The notes under the pieces: model-generated
Told to the model about the DNA's origin: nothing
Database searches by the model: none
Seen by the model: only the letters and a program-made list of their open reading frames with translations
DNA from: Kosakonia quasisacchari
GTDB taxonomy: Bacteria > Pseudomonadota > Gammaproteobacteria > Enterobacterales > Enterobacteriaceae
Reading direction: 5' to 3'
Assembly (NCBI RefSeq): GCF_004331415.1
Contig: NZ_SJOP01000027.1
Location: 1-63,855, forward strand
Length of the DNA stretch: 63,855 nucleotides
Shown here: piece by piece, positions 33,403 through 42,534 of the stretch
How positions within the stretch are numbered: the first letter of the stretch is position 1
Layout: each line of letters starts with the position of its first letter
Translations under genes and position numbers: made by a program

Positions 33403-34911
33403 ATGGCAATGAGCACACCGATGCTGGTGACTTTTCTTGTTTATATCTTTGGCATGATACTCATCGGTTTCGTCGCCTGGCGTTCGACGAAAAATTTCGA
33501 TGACTATATTCTGGGCGGTCGCAGCCTTGGGCCACTGGTCACTGCGCTGTCGGCGGGGGCATCGGATATGAGCGGTTGGCTGCTGATGGGGTTGCCGGGC
33601 GCGATTTTTATTTCGGGTATCTCCGAAAGCTGGATCGCCATTGGCCTGACGCTGGGTGCCTGGATCAACTGGAAACTGGTGGCCGGGCGTCTGCGTGTGC
33701 ACACCGAGGTGAACAATAACGCGCTGACATTGCCGGACTATTTTACCGGGCGTTTTGAAGACAAAAGCCGCTTGTTGCGCATTATCTCGGCGGTGGTGAT
33801 TCTGGTGTTTTTCACCATTTATTGCGCTTCCGGTATTGTTGCCGGCGCGCGCCTGTTTGAAAGCACCTTTGGCATGAGTTACGAAACCGCGCTGTGGGCC
33901 GGTGCCGCTGCCACGATTATTTATACCTTCATTGGCGGTTTCCTGGCGATCAGCTGGACCGATACAGTGCAGGCCAGCCTGATGATTTTCGCGCTGATCC
34001 TGACGCCGGTGATTGTCATTATTTCCGTTGGTGGCTTTGGTGATTCGCTGGAAGTGATCAAGCAAAAAAGCATTGAAAACGTCGACATGCTGAAAGGCTT
34101 GAATTTTGTTGCCATCGTATCGCTGATGGGCTGGGGGTTGGGTTATTTCGGCCAGCCGCATATTCTGGCGCGTTTTATGGCGGCCGATTCACATCACACC
34201 ATTGTCCATGCGCGTCGCATCAGTATGACGTGGATGATCCTGTGCCTGGCAGGTGCAGTTGCGGTGGGCTTTTTTGGCATCGCTTATTTCAACAACAACC
34301 CGTCGGCAGCCGGAGCCGTTGATCAAAACGCCGAGCGCGTGTTTATCGAGCTGGCGCAAATTCTGTTCAATCCGTGGATTGCCGGGGTGCTGCTGTCGGC
34401 GATCCTCGCCGCCGTGATGTCGACGCTGAGCTGCCAGTTGCTGGTGTGTTCCAGCGCGATTACCGAAGATTTCTACAAGGCCTTTTTGCGCAAAGGCGCA
34501 AGCCAGCGCGAGCTGGTGTGGGTGGGTCGCGCCATGGTTTTGCTGGTGGCGCTGATTGCTATCGCACTGGCGGCGAACCCGGAAAACCGCGTGCTCGGCC
34601 TGGTGAGCTACGCGTGGGCGGGCTTCGGAGCGGCGTTTGGCCCGGTGGTGCTGTTCTCGGTAATGTGGTCGCGCATGACGCGTAACGGTGCGCTGGCAGG
34701 CATGGTCATCGGTGCGGTGACGGTAATTGTCTGGAAACACTACGCGTGGCTGGATCTGTATGAAATCATTCCTGGCTTCGTTTTCGGCAGCATCGGCATT
34801 GTGGTCTTTAGCCTGCTGGGCAAAGCGCCTTCCGCGCAGATGCAGCAGCGTTTTGCTGAGGCGGATGCGCATTACCGCTCTGCGCCGCCATCGCGTTTAC
34901 AGGCCGAATAA
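33403..34911 (+). CDS. putP: Sodium/proline symporter PutP
   Basis: 502 residues, the E. coli length, starting MAMSTPMLVTFLVYIFGM; an upstream in-frame ATG would add ten residues. This sodium:solute symporter has thirteen helices. Typical sites are present: the DDYILGGRSLGPLVTALSAG region around residues 32–51, including the Na+-binding Asp55 neighbourhood (ASDMSGWLLMGLPG), GRLR after helix 3, and GYFGQPHILARFMA near residue 250. It imports proline with Na+ for PutA. A terminator lies 13 bases after the stop. Confidence 0.96.
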   Translation: MAMSTPMLVTFLVYIFGMILIGFVAWRSTKNFDDYILGGRSLGPLVTALSAGASDMSGWLLMGLPGAIFISGISESWIAIGLTLGAWINWKLVAGRLRVHTEVNNNALTLPDYFTGRFEDKSRLLRIISAVVILVFFTIYCASGIVAGARLFESTFGMSYETALWAGAAATIIYTFIGGFLAISWTDTVQASLMIFALILTPVIVIISVGGFGDSLEVIKQKSIENVDMLKGLNFVAIVSLMGWGLGYFGQPHILARFMAADSHHTIVHARRISMTWMILCLAGAVAVGFFGIAYFNNNPSAAGAVDQNAERVFIELAQILFNPWIAGVLLSAILAAVMSTLSCQLLVCSSAITEDFYKAFLRKGASQRELVWVGRAMVLLVALIAIALAANPENRVLGLVSYAWAGFGAAFGPVVLFSVMWSRMTRNGALAGMVIGAVTVIVWKHYAWLDLYEIIPGFVFGSIGIVVFSLLGKAPSAQMQQRFAEADAHYRSAPPSRLQAE

Positions 34912-34924
34912 ATTGCTCTTTGTG

Positions 34925-34950
34925 AAAAACCCGCTGCGGCGGGTTTTTTT
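34925..34950 (+). terminator. Rho-independent terminator of putP
   Basis: AAAAACCCGC (34925–34934), TGCG loop, GCGGGTTTTTTT (34939–34950). A short GC stem is extended by A–T pairs, with a T-run. Confidence 0.9.
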
Positions 34951-35010
34951 ATTGCTAAATCTTTGTAATTACGCTGTTATCTCACAACAAATAACAATGA
35001 GGATAGCGAT

Positions 35011-35442
35011 ATGAAGTTAAAGACAGGGTTCACTGCACTGATGATGGCAGGTTTACTGGCGGGTTGCGCTGCGCCGGTGGCAAAACAACCGAGTGCGACG
35101 GTGCAAACCTGCAAGGTTGAAAACCAGATGCAGCAAACCACGCTCTATTACGGTTTAACCCGTCAGGGCGGCAAAGTGATTACCGCGCAGGAGTGGCAGC
35201 AGTATGTGGATAACGATGTCACACCGCGTTTTCGCGATGGGTTAACGGCATATGATGCACAGGGGCAGTGGCTGAATAGCAACGGGAAAGTGTCGAAGGA
35301 GCCAAGCAAAGCGCTGATGTTGATCCACAGCGTGGATGCGCAAAGTGACACGAAGATCGATGCGCTGCGCGATATCTACAAATCACGCTTTGCCCAGGAA
35401 TCGGTAATGCGGGTGGATCAGCCGGTCTGCGTGCAATTCTGA
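35011..35442 (+). CDS. DUF3574-family lipoprotein
   Basis: This 143-residue protein has a lipobox LLAGC with Cys at residue 19 (MKLKTGFTALMMAGLLAGCA), so it is a lipid-anchored envelope protein. The mature part matches DUF3574: TTLYYGLTRQGG, VITAQEWQQYVDNDVTPRFRDGLT, and YDAQGQW with a late RVDQPVCVQF. The position +2 residue is Ala, which favours sorting to the outer membrane. The function is unknown. ATGAGGATA precedes the start by a normal distance. It stands alone between the putP terminator and the hairpin at 35449. Confidence 0.85.
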   Translation: MKLKTGFTALMMAGLLAGCAAPVAKQPSATVQTCKVENQMQQTTLYYGLTRQGGKVITAQEWQQYVDNDVTPRFRDGLTAYDAQGQWLNSNGKVSKEPSKALMLIHSVDAQSDTKIDALRDIYKSRFAQESVMRVDQPVCVQF

Positions 35443-35448
35443 TGTGAC

Positions 35449-35471
35449 GGCCCACTCCGACAGAGTGGGCC
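35449..35471. terminator. Hairpin between convergent lipoprotein and nucleoside-transporter genes
   Basis: GGCCCACTC (35449–35457), CGACA, GAGTGGGCC (35463–35471): a perfect 9-bp stem in the 35-base gap between the two stop codons. There is no T-run, but the position suits a shared terminator. Confidence 0.65.
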
Positions 35472-35477
35472 AGTAAA

Positions 35478-36662
35478 TTACAACACCACGCCTGCGAAAG
35501 CCGCCGAAAGCAAACTCACCAGCGTTGCGCCATACACTAAGCGCAGACCAAAGCGGGAAACAGAGTTCCCCTGTTGCTCGTTTAGTCCCTTAATTGCCCC
35601 CGCCACAATGCCGATAGAGGCAAAATTGGCGAACGACACCAGGAACACAGAAAGAATACCTAACCCGCGCGGTGTCATCTGCGCGGCGATTTTTTGTAGC
35701 TCAATCATTGCCACAAATTCGTTAGCCACCAGCTTGGTCGCCATAATGCTGCCTGCGTGTAGCGCATCGCTCAGCGGGATGCCAATCAGCCATGCCAGCG
35801 GGTAAAACACATAGCCGAGGATTTGCTGGAAGCTAATGCCGAACAAGGTGGAGAAGAGGGCGTTGACGGCGCTGATTAGCGCAATAAAGCCAATCAGCAT
35901 CGCCAGAATAATCATCGCCACTTTGAAACCCGCGAGGATGTACTCCCCGAGCATTTCAAAGAAACTTTGCGATTCGTGGAGTTTTTCCAGTTTGACCTCG
36001 GCTTCCGCTTCCGGGCGCGTCGGGTTAATGACCAACAGCACGATAAAGGTGCTGAACATATTGAGGACCAGCGCTGCGACTACGTATTTCGCATCCAGCA
36101 TGGTCATATACGCGCCGACAATCGACAACGACACCGTCGACATCGCCGTCGCCGCCATGGTGAACATGCGGCGCGAGGAGAGATCCGCGAGGATGCCTTT
36201 ATAAGCAATAAAGTTTTCCGACTGGCCGAGGATCAGCGAGCTGACGGCGTTAAACGACTCAAGCTTGCCCATGCCGTTCAGTTTTGACAGCAATGTGCCT
36301 ATCAAACGGATAAAAATGGGCAAAATGCGCCAGTGCTGCAAAATGCCGATTAGCGCGGATATAAAGATGATAGGGCACAGCACGCCGAGGAAGATAAACG
36401 CCAGGCCTTTTTCGCTCATCCCGCCGAAGACAAAGCCGGTGCCGTCGCCAGCGAATTTCAACAGCGCTTCAAAGAAGCCGGAAACATATTTAATCAGCGT
36501 TAACCCGCTTTGCGCATGCAGAAAGAACCACGCCAGCGCCAGTTCAATGACAATTAATTGCAGGATGAAGCGAAAACGAATGTGTCGGCGGTCGAAACTC
36601 ACCAGCCAGGCCAGCGCGAGAATCACCACCAGCGCCAGCAAAAAATGGAAGAAGTTAGTCAT
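35478..36662 (-). CDS. NupC-family concentrative nucleoside transporter
   Basis: This 394-residue CNT-family symporter is close to E. coli NupC (400 residues). It has the nucleoside-binding motifs GQSENFIAYK near residue 150 and EFVAMIELQKIAAQM near 318, GKLESFNAVSSLILGQSE, and the end FGLRLVYGATLVSLLSA. It imports pyrimidine and adenosine-type nucleosides with protons across the inner membrane. NupC itself lies elsewhere in E. coli, so this is either a paralogue or a relocated copy; no symbol is assigned. It is a single gene between the lipoprotein gene and efeUOB. Confidence 0.9.
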   Translation of the reverse strand: MTNFFHFLLALVVILALAWLVSFDRRHIRFRFILQLIVIELALAWFFLHAQSGLTLIKYVSGFFEALLKFAGDGTGFVFGGMSEKGLAFIFLGVLCPIIFISALIGILQHWRILPIFIRLIGTLLSKLNGMGKLESFNAVSSLILGQSENFIAYKGILADLSSRRMFTMAATAMSTVSLSIVGAYMTMLDAKYVVAALVLNMFSTFIVLLVINPTRPEAEAEVKLEKLHESQSFFEMLGEYILAGFKVAMIILAMLIGFIALISAVNALFSTLFGISFQQILGYVFYPLAWLIGIPLSDALHAGSIMATKLVANEFVAMIELQKIAAQMTPRGLGILSVFLVSFANFASIGIVAGAIKGLNEQQGNSVSRFGLRLVYGATLVSLLSAAFAGVVL

Positions 36663-36869
36663 GTCTTTAATTTTGCAGGTAAACGAAACGGGGCGTTCAT
36701 TTAGCCATAGTGCCGTGGTGGGGTAAATACAAAGTTAAAGATTTGTAAGCTATGTTTTAGCTTTATTTCAATTGCTTCTGCATAACACGTATGCCGTGAG
36801 GTTCGCTGGCTACGTGTTTACATCCAGTTATCATTCTTCGCATATTTCGCTTGAGTTTCCTTTCACCGT

Positions 36870-36888
36870 AATGATAATCACTATCAAT
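36870..36888. promoter_or_regulatory. Fur box upstream of efeUOB
   Basis: AATGATAATCACTATCAAT agrees with the 19-base Fur consensus GATAATGATAATCATTATC in most positions of the NATA/TNATTATC core. It is 55 bases before the efeU start, matching the known Fur control of this operon in E. coli. Confidence 0.8.
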
Positions 36889-36943
36889 GCAATTTACTTT
36901 TCTTTGCAACCATTGACCGCGCATGACATTAGGGGTTTCCTCC

Positions 36944-37777
36944 ATGTTTGTTCCATTTTTGATTATGTTACGTGAAGGCCTTGAAGCGGCGCTGATCGTC
37001 AGCCTGATTGCCAGTTATCTGAAACGTACCCAGCGTGGGCGCTGGATAAGTGTCATGTGGATTGGTGTTTTTCTTGCCGCCGCGCTCTGTCTTGGACTGG
37101 GTATTGCGATTAATGAAACCACCGGCGAGTTCCCACAGAAAGAGCAGGAGCTGTTTGAAGGGATTGTCGCGGCGATAGCCGTAGTGATCCTCACCTGGAT
37201 GGTGTTCTGGATGCGCAAAGTGTCGCGCAACGTGAAAGTGCAACTGGAGCAGGCGGTCGACAGCGCGCTGGCGCGCAGTCATAACCATGGTTGGGCGTTG
37301 ATCCTGATGGTCTTTTTCGCCGTGGCGCGTGAAGGGCTGGAATCGGTGTTCTTTCTGTTGGCGGCGTTCCAGCAGGATGTTGGGATCTGGCCGCCGCTGG
37401 GTGCGATGCTGGGGCTGGCCTCGGCGGTGGTGCTCGGTTTTTTGCTTTACTGGGGCGGTGTGCGCCTCAATCTTGGTGCATTTTTTAAATGGACCAGCCT
37501 GTTTATTCTGTTTGTCGCCGCCGGGCTTGCCGCCGGGGCGATCCGCGCTTTTCACGAGGCGGGATTATGGAACCACTTCCAGGATGTGGCCTTCGATTTC
37601 AGTAATGTGCTGACCACGCATTCACTCACTGGCACGCTGCTGGAAGGGATTTTGGGTTACCAGGAAACGCCAAGCGTTAGCGAAGTGGCGGTCTACTTTA
37701 TCTATCTGATCCCGGCGCTGGTGATGTTTGTTTTACCCCCTCGCGCGGGTACGCAGCCTTCACGAGCAGCACCGTAA
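36944..37777 (+). CDS. efeU: Ferrous-iron permease EfeU
   Basis: 277 residues from ATG 36944 (MFVPFLIMLREGLEAALIVS). This is an OFeT/Ftr1-type inner-membrane permease with seven helices. Two iron-binding REGLE motifs are intact, at residues 10–14 and 129–133. In E. coli K-12 this gene (ycdN) is frameshifted; here it is whole, so the importer should work. It passes Fe2+ or Fe3+ delivered by EfeO and EfeB, mostly under acidic, low-iron conditions. An upstream in-frame ATG at 36923 adds seven residues without support. Confidence 0.95.
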   Translation: MFVPFLIMLREGLEAALIVSLIASYLKRTQRGRWISVMWIGVFLAAALCLGLGIAINETTGEFPQKEQELFEGIVAAIAVVILTWMVFWMRKVSRNVKVQLEQAVDSALARSHNHGWALILMVFFAVAREGLESVFFLLAAFQQDVGIWPPLGAMLGLASAVVLGFLLYWGGVRLNLGAFFKWTSLFILFVAAGLAAGAIRAFHEAGLWNHFQDVAFDFSNVLTTHSLTGTLLEGILGYQETPSVSEVAVYFIYLIPALVMFVLPPRAGTQPSRAAP

Positions 37778-37816
37778 TCGCTTTATAGTTACAACATACT
37801 AATTAAGGGAAAGGGC

Positions 37817-38944
37817 ATGGCAATTCATTTTCGTCGTAGTGCATTACAGGCCGGGATGGCGGCATTAATCTCCGGCGCTTTCGCGGTGCAGGCTGCGGAT
37901 ATCCCGCAGGTGAAAGTCACGGTTACGGACAAGCAGTGTGAGCCGATGAACCTGACGGTTAACGCCGGTAAAACACAGTTTATTATTCTCAACCACAGCC
38001 AGAAGGCGCTCGAGTGGGAGATCCTCAAAGGCGTGATGGTGGTTGAAGAGCGTGAAAATATCGCGCCAGGTTTTAGCCAGAAGCTGACCGCCAACTTGCA
38101 GCCTGGCGAATATGAGATGACCTGCGGCCTGTTAACCAACCCGAAAGGCAAGCTGGTGGTGAAAGGCGCGGCGACGGCCGATGCGGCAAAAGGTGACGCA
38201 CTGCTAAGTCTGAGCGGCGCCATCACGGACTATAAAGCCTATGTTGTTGCCGAAACTGCGCAGTTGGTTTCCGGTACCAAAGTGTTCACCGATGCGGTAA
38301 AAGCGGGCGATATTGAAAAAGCGAAAGCGCTGTATGCGCCGACGCGTCAGCACTACGAACGTATTGAACCGATTGCTGAACTCTTCTCCGATCTTGATGG
38401 CAGTATTGATGCCCGTGAAGATGATTACGAGCATAAAGCTGCCGACCCGAAATTCACCGGTTTCCACCGTCTGGAAAAAGCCCTGTTTGGCGACAACAGC
38501 ACCAAGGACATGGGTAAATACGCCGATCAGCTGTATAGCGATGTAGTCGATCTGCAAACGCGCATTAATGAGCTGGCGTTCCCGCCATCCAAAGTGGTCG
38601 GCGGCGCAGCCGGTCTGATTGAAGAAGTGGCGGCGAGCAAAATCAGCGGTGAAGAAGATCGCTACAGCCACACAGATTTGTGGGACTTCCAGGCCAACGT
38701 CGATGGCGCACAGAAAATCGTTGATTTGCTGCGTCCGCAATTGCAGAAAGATAACGCCGAACTGCTGGCGAAAGTCGATGCCAACTTCAAGAAAGTGGAT
38801 ACCATCCTCGCGAAATACCGCACTAAAGACGGGTATGAAACCTACGATAAGTTGACTGACGCCGACCGCAATGCGCTGAAAGGGCCGATCACTACACTGG
38901 CGGAAGATTTGGCGCAGCTGCGCGGCGTGCTGGGACTGGACTAA
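37817..38944 (+). CDS. efeO: Periplasmic iron-uptake protein EfeO
   Basis: 375 residues, equal to E. coli EfeO. A signal peptide covers residues 1–27 (ending FAVQA). An N-terminal cupredoxin-like domain lies at about 30–118, with the Cys of TDKQCEPM and YEMTCGLLTNP as metal ligands. The M75 peptidase-like helical domain follows (about 130–375), with the HxxE motif GFHRLEKALFG near residue 216. It binds iron in the periplasm for EfeU. It lies 39 bases after efeU and four bases before efeB in one Fur-controlled operon. Confidence 0.96.
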   Translation: MAIHFRRSALQAGMAALISGAFAVQAADIPQVKVTVTDKQCEPMNLTVNAGKTQFIILNHSQKALEWEILKGVMVVEERENIAPGFSQKLTANLQPGEYEMTCGLLTNPKGKLVVKGAATADAAKGDALLSLSGAITDYKAYVVAETAQLVSGTKVFTDAVKAGDIEKAKALYAPTRQHYERIEPIAELFSDLDGSIDAREDDYEHKAADPKFTGFHRLEKALFGDNSTKDMGKYADQLYSDVVDLQTRINELAFPPSKVVGGAAGLIEEVAASKISGEEDRYSHTDLWDFQANVDGAQKIVDLLRPQLQKDNAELLAKVDANFKKVDTILAKYRTKDGYETYDKLTDADRNALKGPITTLAEDLAQLRGVLGLD

Positions 38945-38948
38945 TACC

Positions 38949-40232
38949 ATGAAGCAAGATGATAACAACGACGTCAGCGAACCTTCCCGGCGCCGTTTAT
39001 TAAAAAGTATGGGCGCGCTGGGAGGTGCGCTTGCGCTGGCTGGCGGATGTCCGGTAGCGCATGCGGTAACACCCAAGAGCGCGCCGGGGACACTTTCGCC
39101 GGATGCGCGTATGGAGAAGCAGCCATTCCTGGGCGCACATCAGGCCGGTATTTTGACACCGCAGCAGGCGTCAATGATGCTGGTGGCGTTTGACGTGCTG
39201 GCTACGGATAAAGCCGACCTTGAACGGTTGTTTCGCTTACTGACGCAGCGCATAACGTTTCTGACCGCCGGCGGCCCGGCCCCGGAGACAACGAACCCGC
39301 GCTTACCGCCAACGGACTCCGGTATTCTCGGCGCCTATATTGCACCGGATAACCTGACGATGACGCTCTCTGTGGGAGAGTCGCTGTTCGACAACCGTTT
39401 TGGTTTGCGCGCGCAAATGCCGAAAAAGCTGCAAAAGATGACGCGTTTCCCTAACGATTCGCTTGATGCGGCATTGTGTCACGGTGATCTGCTGATCCAG
39501 ATTTGCGCCAATACACAGGACACGGTGATTCACGCGCTGCGTGACATCATTAAGCACACGCCGGATTTACTCAGCGTGCGCTGGAAGCGGGAAGGGTTTA
39601 TCTCTGACCATGCAGCGCGAAGCAAAGGCAAAGAGACACCGGTTAACCTGCTGGGCTTTAAAGATGGCACCGCCAACCCGGACAGCAGTGATAACGTGCT
39701 GATGAACGAAGTGGTATGGGTGACGAAAGAGCAGGGTGAACCGGCGTGGGCAGTGGGCGGCAGTTACCAGGCGGTGCGTATTATCCAGTTCCATGTCGAG
39801 TTTTGGGATCGCACGCCGCTGAAAGAGCAGCAGACCATTTTCGGACGCGATAAACACTCCGGTGCGCCATTGGGTATGAAGAATGAGCATGATGTCCCGG
39901 ATTATGCCAGCGATCCGGACGGCGATGTGATTGCTCTCGACAGCCATATTCGCCTTGCGAACCCACGAACGAAAGAGACGCAATCCAGCTTGATGATGCG
40001 GCGCGGCTATAGTTACTCGCTCGGTGTGACTAACGCCGGCCAGCTGGATATGGGGTTGTTGTTCGTCTGTTATCAGCATGATCTGGAAAAAGGCTTCCTG
40101 GCGGTGCAAAAGCGTCTGAACGGCGAGGCGCTGGAAGAATATATTCGTCCGATTGGCGGCGGTTATTTCTTCGTATTGCCCGGCATACAAGAGGCAAACC
40201 GCTATCTTGCACAATCTCTGCTTGAAGCGTGA
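38949..40232 (+). CDS. efeB: Tat-exported heme peroxidase EfeB
   Basis: This 427-residue DyP-type peroxidase has a twin-arginine leader PSRRRLLKSMGALGGALALA at residues 11–30, cleaved near AHAVT. The DyP signature GFKDGTANP (around residue 237) contains the distal Asp. The proximal heme His lies in QIVRIIQFHVEFWD-like RIIQFHVEFWDRTPL near residue 280–295, and GLLFVCYQHDLEKGF is typical of the EfeB branch. It acts in the periplasm, oxidising Fe2+ or releasing iron from heme, and completes the EfeUOB importer. Confidence 0.95.
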   Translation: MKQDDNNDVSEPSRRRLLKSMGALGGALALAGGCPVAHAVTPKSAPGTLSPDARMEKQPFLGAHQAGILTPQQASMMLVAFDVLATDKADLERLFRLLTQRITFLTAGGPAPETTNPRLPPTDSGILGAYIAPDNLTMTLSVGESLFDNRFGLRAQMPKKLQKMTRFPNDSLDAALCHGDLLIQICANTQDTVIHALRDIIKHTPDLLSVRWKREGFISDHAARSKGKETPVNLLGFKDGTANPDSSDNVLMNEVVWVTKEQGEPAWAVGGSYQAVRIIQFHVEFWDRTPLKEQQTIFGRDKHSGAPLGMKNEHDVPDYASDPDGDVIALDSHIRLANPRTKETQSSLMMRRGYSYSLGVTNAGQLDMGLLFVCYQHDLEKGFLAVQKRLNGEALEEYIRPIGGGYFFVLPGIQEANRYLAQSLLEA

Positions 40233-40239
40233 AGATCCT

Positions 40240-40263
40240 ATCCTGCCCGCCTTCGGGCAGGAT
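40240..40263 (+). terminator. Hairpin after efeB
   Basis: ATCCTGCCCG (40240–40249), CCTT, CGGGCAGGAT (40254–40263): a perfect 10-bp stem seven bases after the efeB stop. The T-run is weak (ATTCTGTC), so partial termination is possible. Confidence 0.75.
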
Positions 40264-40770
40264 ATTCTGTCATCTGTTGCATCCTGACATACTTTTTGTG
40301 CCATCCAATTATCATTTTTTCGTATGAGAAAGTATCTGTTATCTTTCTGTAATATTCATAACCGAGACTCTGTTCAACGACGCAGAGGTCATGCACGTTA
40401 TGGGTTGGTAAAAATAATGTTGCAATGATGCTAATCTTTGATGTAATTAGTGAGAGCGTTATCCCCTGCGGTGATGAAGTTTTTCTGGAGATCGCGGATG
40501 GTAAAGTCCAATAGCGGACAGACAAAAAGACCACGCAAAACCCGGCACGGAGGTGCGACCTCCGGCAGCGACTTCTTCACCCCTGAATTTTCCTCCTTCT
40601 TTTTCATTCCTGATGTCGACGATGTGACAGGCGATGCTGTTCGTCGCGTTGGCACGTCATTTTCAAAGGCAAGCCATGGCTTACAAGGAAGCCAACCCTC
40701 AGACGTTTGTGCGCATAATCGCGTCGATAGCGACGTGTGTGATGTAAACCAACAACTCAAGGTGCTATCC
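40264..40770 (+). promoter_or_regulatory. Long phoH leader region
   Basis: This 507-base region precedes the conserved PhoH start. CTGTCATCTGTTGCAT, followed by CCTGACAT (about 40267–40290), resembles a degenerate Pho box (repeats of CTGTCAT), as expected for phoH. The phoH frame stays open without stop from 40450, and an ATG at 40498 would add 91 residues. The added part is low in conservation-like features and includes GGAGGT/ACCTCC arms (40549–40554, 40558–40563) that could fold. It may be an untranslated leader or an N-terminal extension. Confidence 0.45.
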
Positions 40771-41559
40771 ATGGGAAGACAAAAAGCAGTGATCAAAGCT
40801 CGTCGTGAAGCGAAACGCGTGCTGAGACGTGATTCACGCAGCCATAAACAACGTGAAGAAGAGTCGGTCACCTCGCTTGTGCAGATGAGTGGCGTTGAAA
40901 CAATTGGCATGGCGCGGGACAGCCGTGATACTTCCCCAATTGCCGCGCGCAATGAAGCTCAGGCGCACTACCTGAATGCTATCGAGAGTAAACAATTGAT
41001 CTTTGCAACCGGTGAAGCCGGCTGCGGGAAAACGTGGATCAGCGCGGCGAAAGCGGCGGAAGCCCTGATCCATAAGGACGTGGACAGGATTATTGTAACC
41101 CGACCGGTTCTGCAGGCCGACGAAGATCTCGGCTTCTTACCCGGTGATATTTCGGAGAAGTTCGCTCCCTATTTCCGGCCCGTTTACGACGTGCTGCTAA
41201 AACGGCTTGGAGCGTCCTTTATGCAATACTGCCTGCGACCAGAGATCGGTAAGGTGGAAATCGCGCCGTTCGCCTATATGCGCGGACGTACCTTTGAAAA
41301 TGCGGTGGTCATTCTCGACGAGGCTCAGAATGTCACGGCTGCGCAAATGAAAATGTTTTTAACACGCCTCGGGGAGAACGTGACCGTTATTGTGAACGGT
41401 GATATTACCCAGTGCGATCTGCCATCCGGTGTGAAATCGGGTTTGAGCGACGCGCTGGCACGTTTTGAGGAAGACGAGATGATAGGCGTGGTACGCTTCA
41501 ATAAAGACGACTGCGTACGCTCCGCGCTCTGCCAGCGCACGCTGAAAGCGTACGACTGA
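40771..41559 (+). CDS. phoH: PhoH-family ATPase
   Basis: 262 residues from the ATG at 40771 (MGRQKAVIKARREAKRVLRR), which has AAGGTG six bases upstream. Walker A GEAGCGKT is at residues 81–88, Walker B VVILDEAQN near 184, and the family segments TRPVLQADEDLGFLPGD and NGDITQCDLP are intact. It is a cytoplasmic P-loop NTPase with an RNA-helicase-like core, induced by phosphate starvation through PhoB in E. coli. Its exact role in RNA metabolism is unsettled. A longer product starting at 40498 is possible. A strong terminator follows 21 bases after the stop. Confidence 0.93.
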   Translation: MGRQKAVIKARREAKRVLRRDSRSHKQREEESVTSLVQMSGVETIGMARDSRDTSPIAARNEAQAHYLNAIESKQLIFATGEAGCGKTWISAAKAAEALIHKDVDRIIVTRPVLQADEDLGFLPGDISEKFAPYFRPVYDVLLKRLGASFMQYCLRPEIGKVEIAPFAYMRGRTFENAVVILDEAQNVTAAQMKMFLTRLGENVTVIVNGDITQCDLPSGVKSGLSDALARFEEDEMIGVVRFNKDDCVRSALCQRTLKAYD

Positions 41560-41579
41560 TAGCATGGATATTTAGCGAT

Positions 41580-41608
41580 AAAACCCGGGAAACCGGGTTT
41601 TATTTTTT
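41580..41608 (+). terminator. Rho-independent terminator of phoH
   Basis: AAAACCCGG (41580–41588), GAAA, CCGGGTTTT (41593–41601), then ATTTTTT. A perfect 9-bp stem with a GNRA-like loop. Confidence 0.93.
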
Positions 41609-42534
41609 GCGGGGCGCAAACAGGTCGCAGTCGGCCCCGTTCGTGGAACTTCATCGCCTGCGGGAGTGCGATAGGCGAAAAAAGCCTGCGTTGATATACA
41701 AGCTCTTCTTTGAAAGACAAGGGTCAGTAACGGAAGAAGACCATTCCTTGTAAATAACTGCGTGTAAATAATACTGCGTGTGTCGCGCTTGCTGATGAAA
41801 ATCCATCTGAAAGCGTGAGCTTACTTTCCCTTCAAATGAGTAAGCGTGTGCAATGTGCAACGTTAAGTTTGAAAAACCTTACTCACGCTTTTGCTCATAC
41901 AGAATGATATGTTTCAGCGCTTTTCTCACCACCAGAAAGTTCTGGCCAGATCAGGCCCGTTTCGCTTGCCGTTGCGTGCATGTCTCCCACGGTGATGGAT
42001 GCCCGGCATTTTTCGGTGTCGTTATTTATAAAATTTATATCCCTGTTATCGGAGCCCTGAAAATGGGGGGCTGCATACCGCGTAAACACTTTTATCACTA
42101 CGTTCAGCCCGCCTGGTCTGTCATGTTTTTCATCTTATATAAGGCGCAGAACGGTACAAAACCTGCGGTCTATCGATGAATCCACATTGATATCAGCGCG
42201 TTACATTTCCTTACGCAAACCCGCTTTGGTGAAATAATAACGTAATTGAATTAATGAAAAGTGAACGGTGCGTGTTATCACTTTAACCGTGTTGTCTGGT
42301 TTGCTGTTCATTCCCGAAGGCACTTTTTCAATTACGGCTAATCACGCAATTGAGTATCCGCTAAGAGAACTTGTTACTGGCCAGCACTGTATCCGTAAGC
42401 TCGGGAACACAATGCGCTTCACGAAAAGCGGGCGCTGCTTATAACAAAGCTCTTACATCCAGAAACGAAATAGTAACCAATGGTTATATTTACGCGGGTA
42501 AATTAAGTTTGGCACTTTTCTTTGAGGGATGGTT
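41609..42534. other. Gene-poor AT-rich stretch after phoH
   Basis: No credible gene in about 925 bases; the longest open frame (41853–42179) has no usable start site or recognisable domain. AAAGCGTGAG (41810–41819) is repeated inverted as CTCACGCTTT (41882–41891). Between them, CTTACT/AGTAAG (41820–41825, 41839–41844) adds a second inverted pair. In E. coli, pga genes follow phoH; here the backbone is interrupted, so this may be the left edge of an inserted region. Confidence 0.4.

Noticed and set aside
34374..34685. Open frame inside putP in another frame
   Set aside because: GC-rich shadow of the membrane-protein gene; no independent signal.
41853..42179. 108-codon open frame in the gene-poor region
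   Set aside because: No ribosome site, no domain, and composition like the surrounding non-coding DNA.
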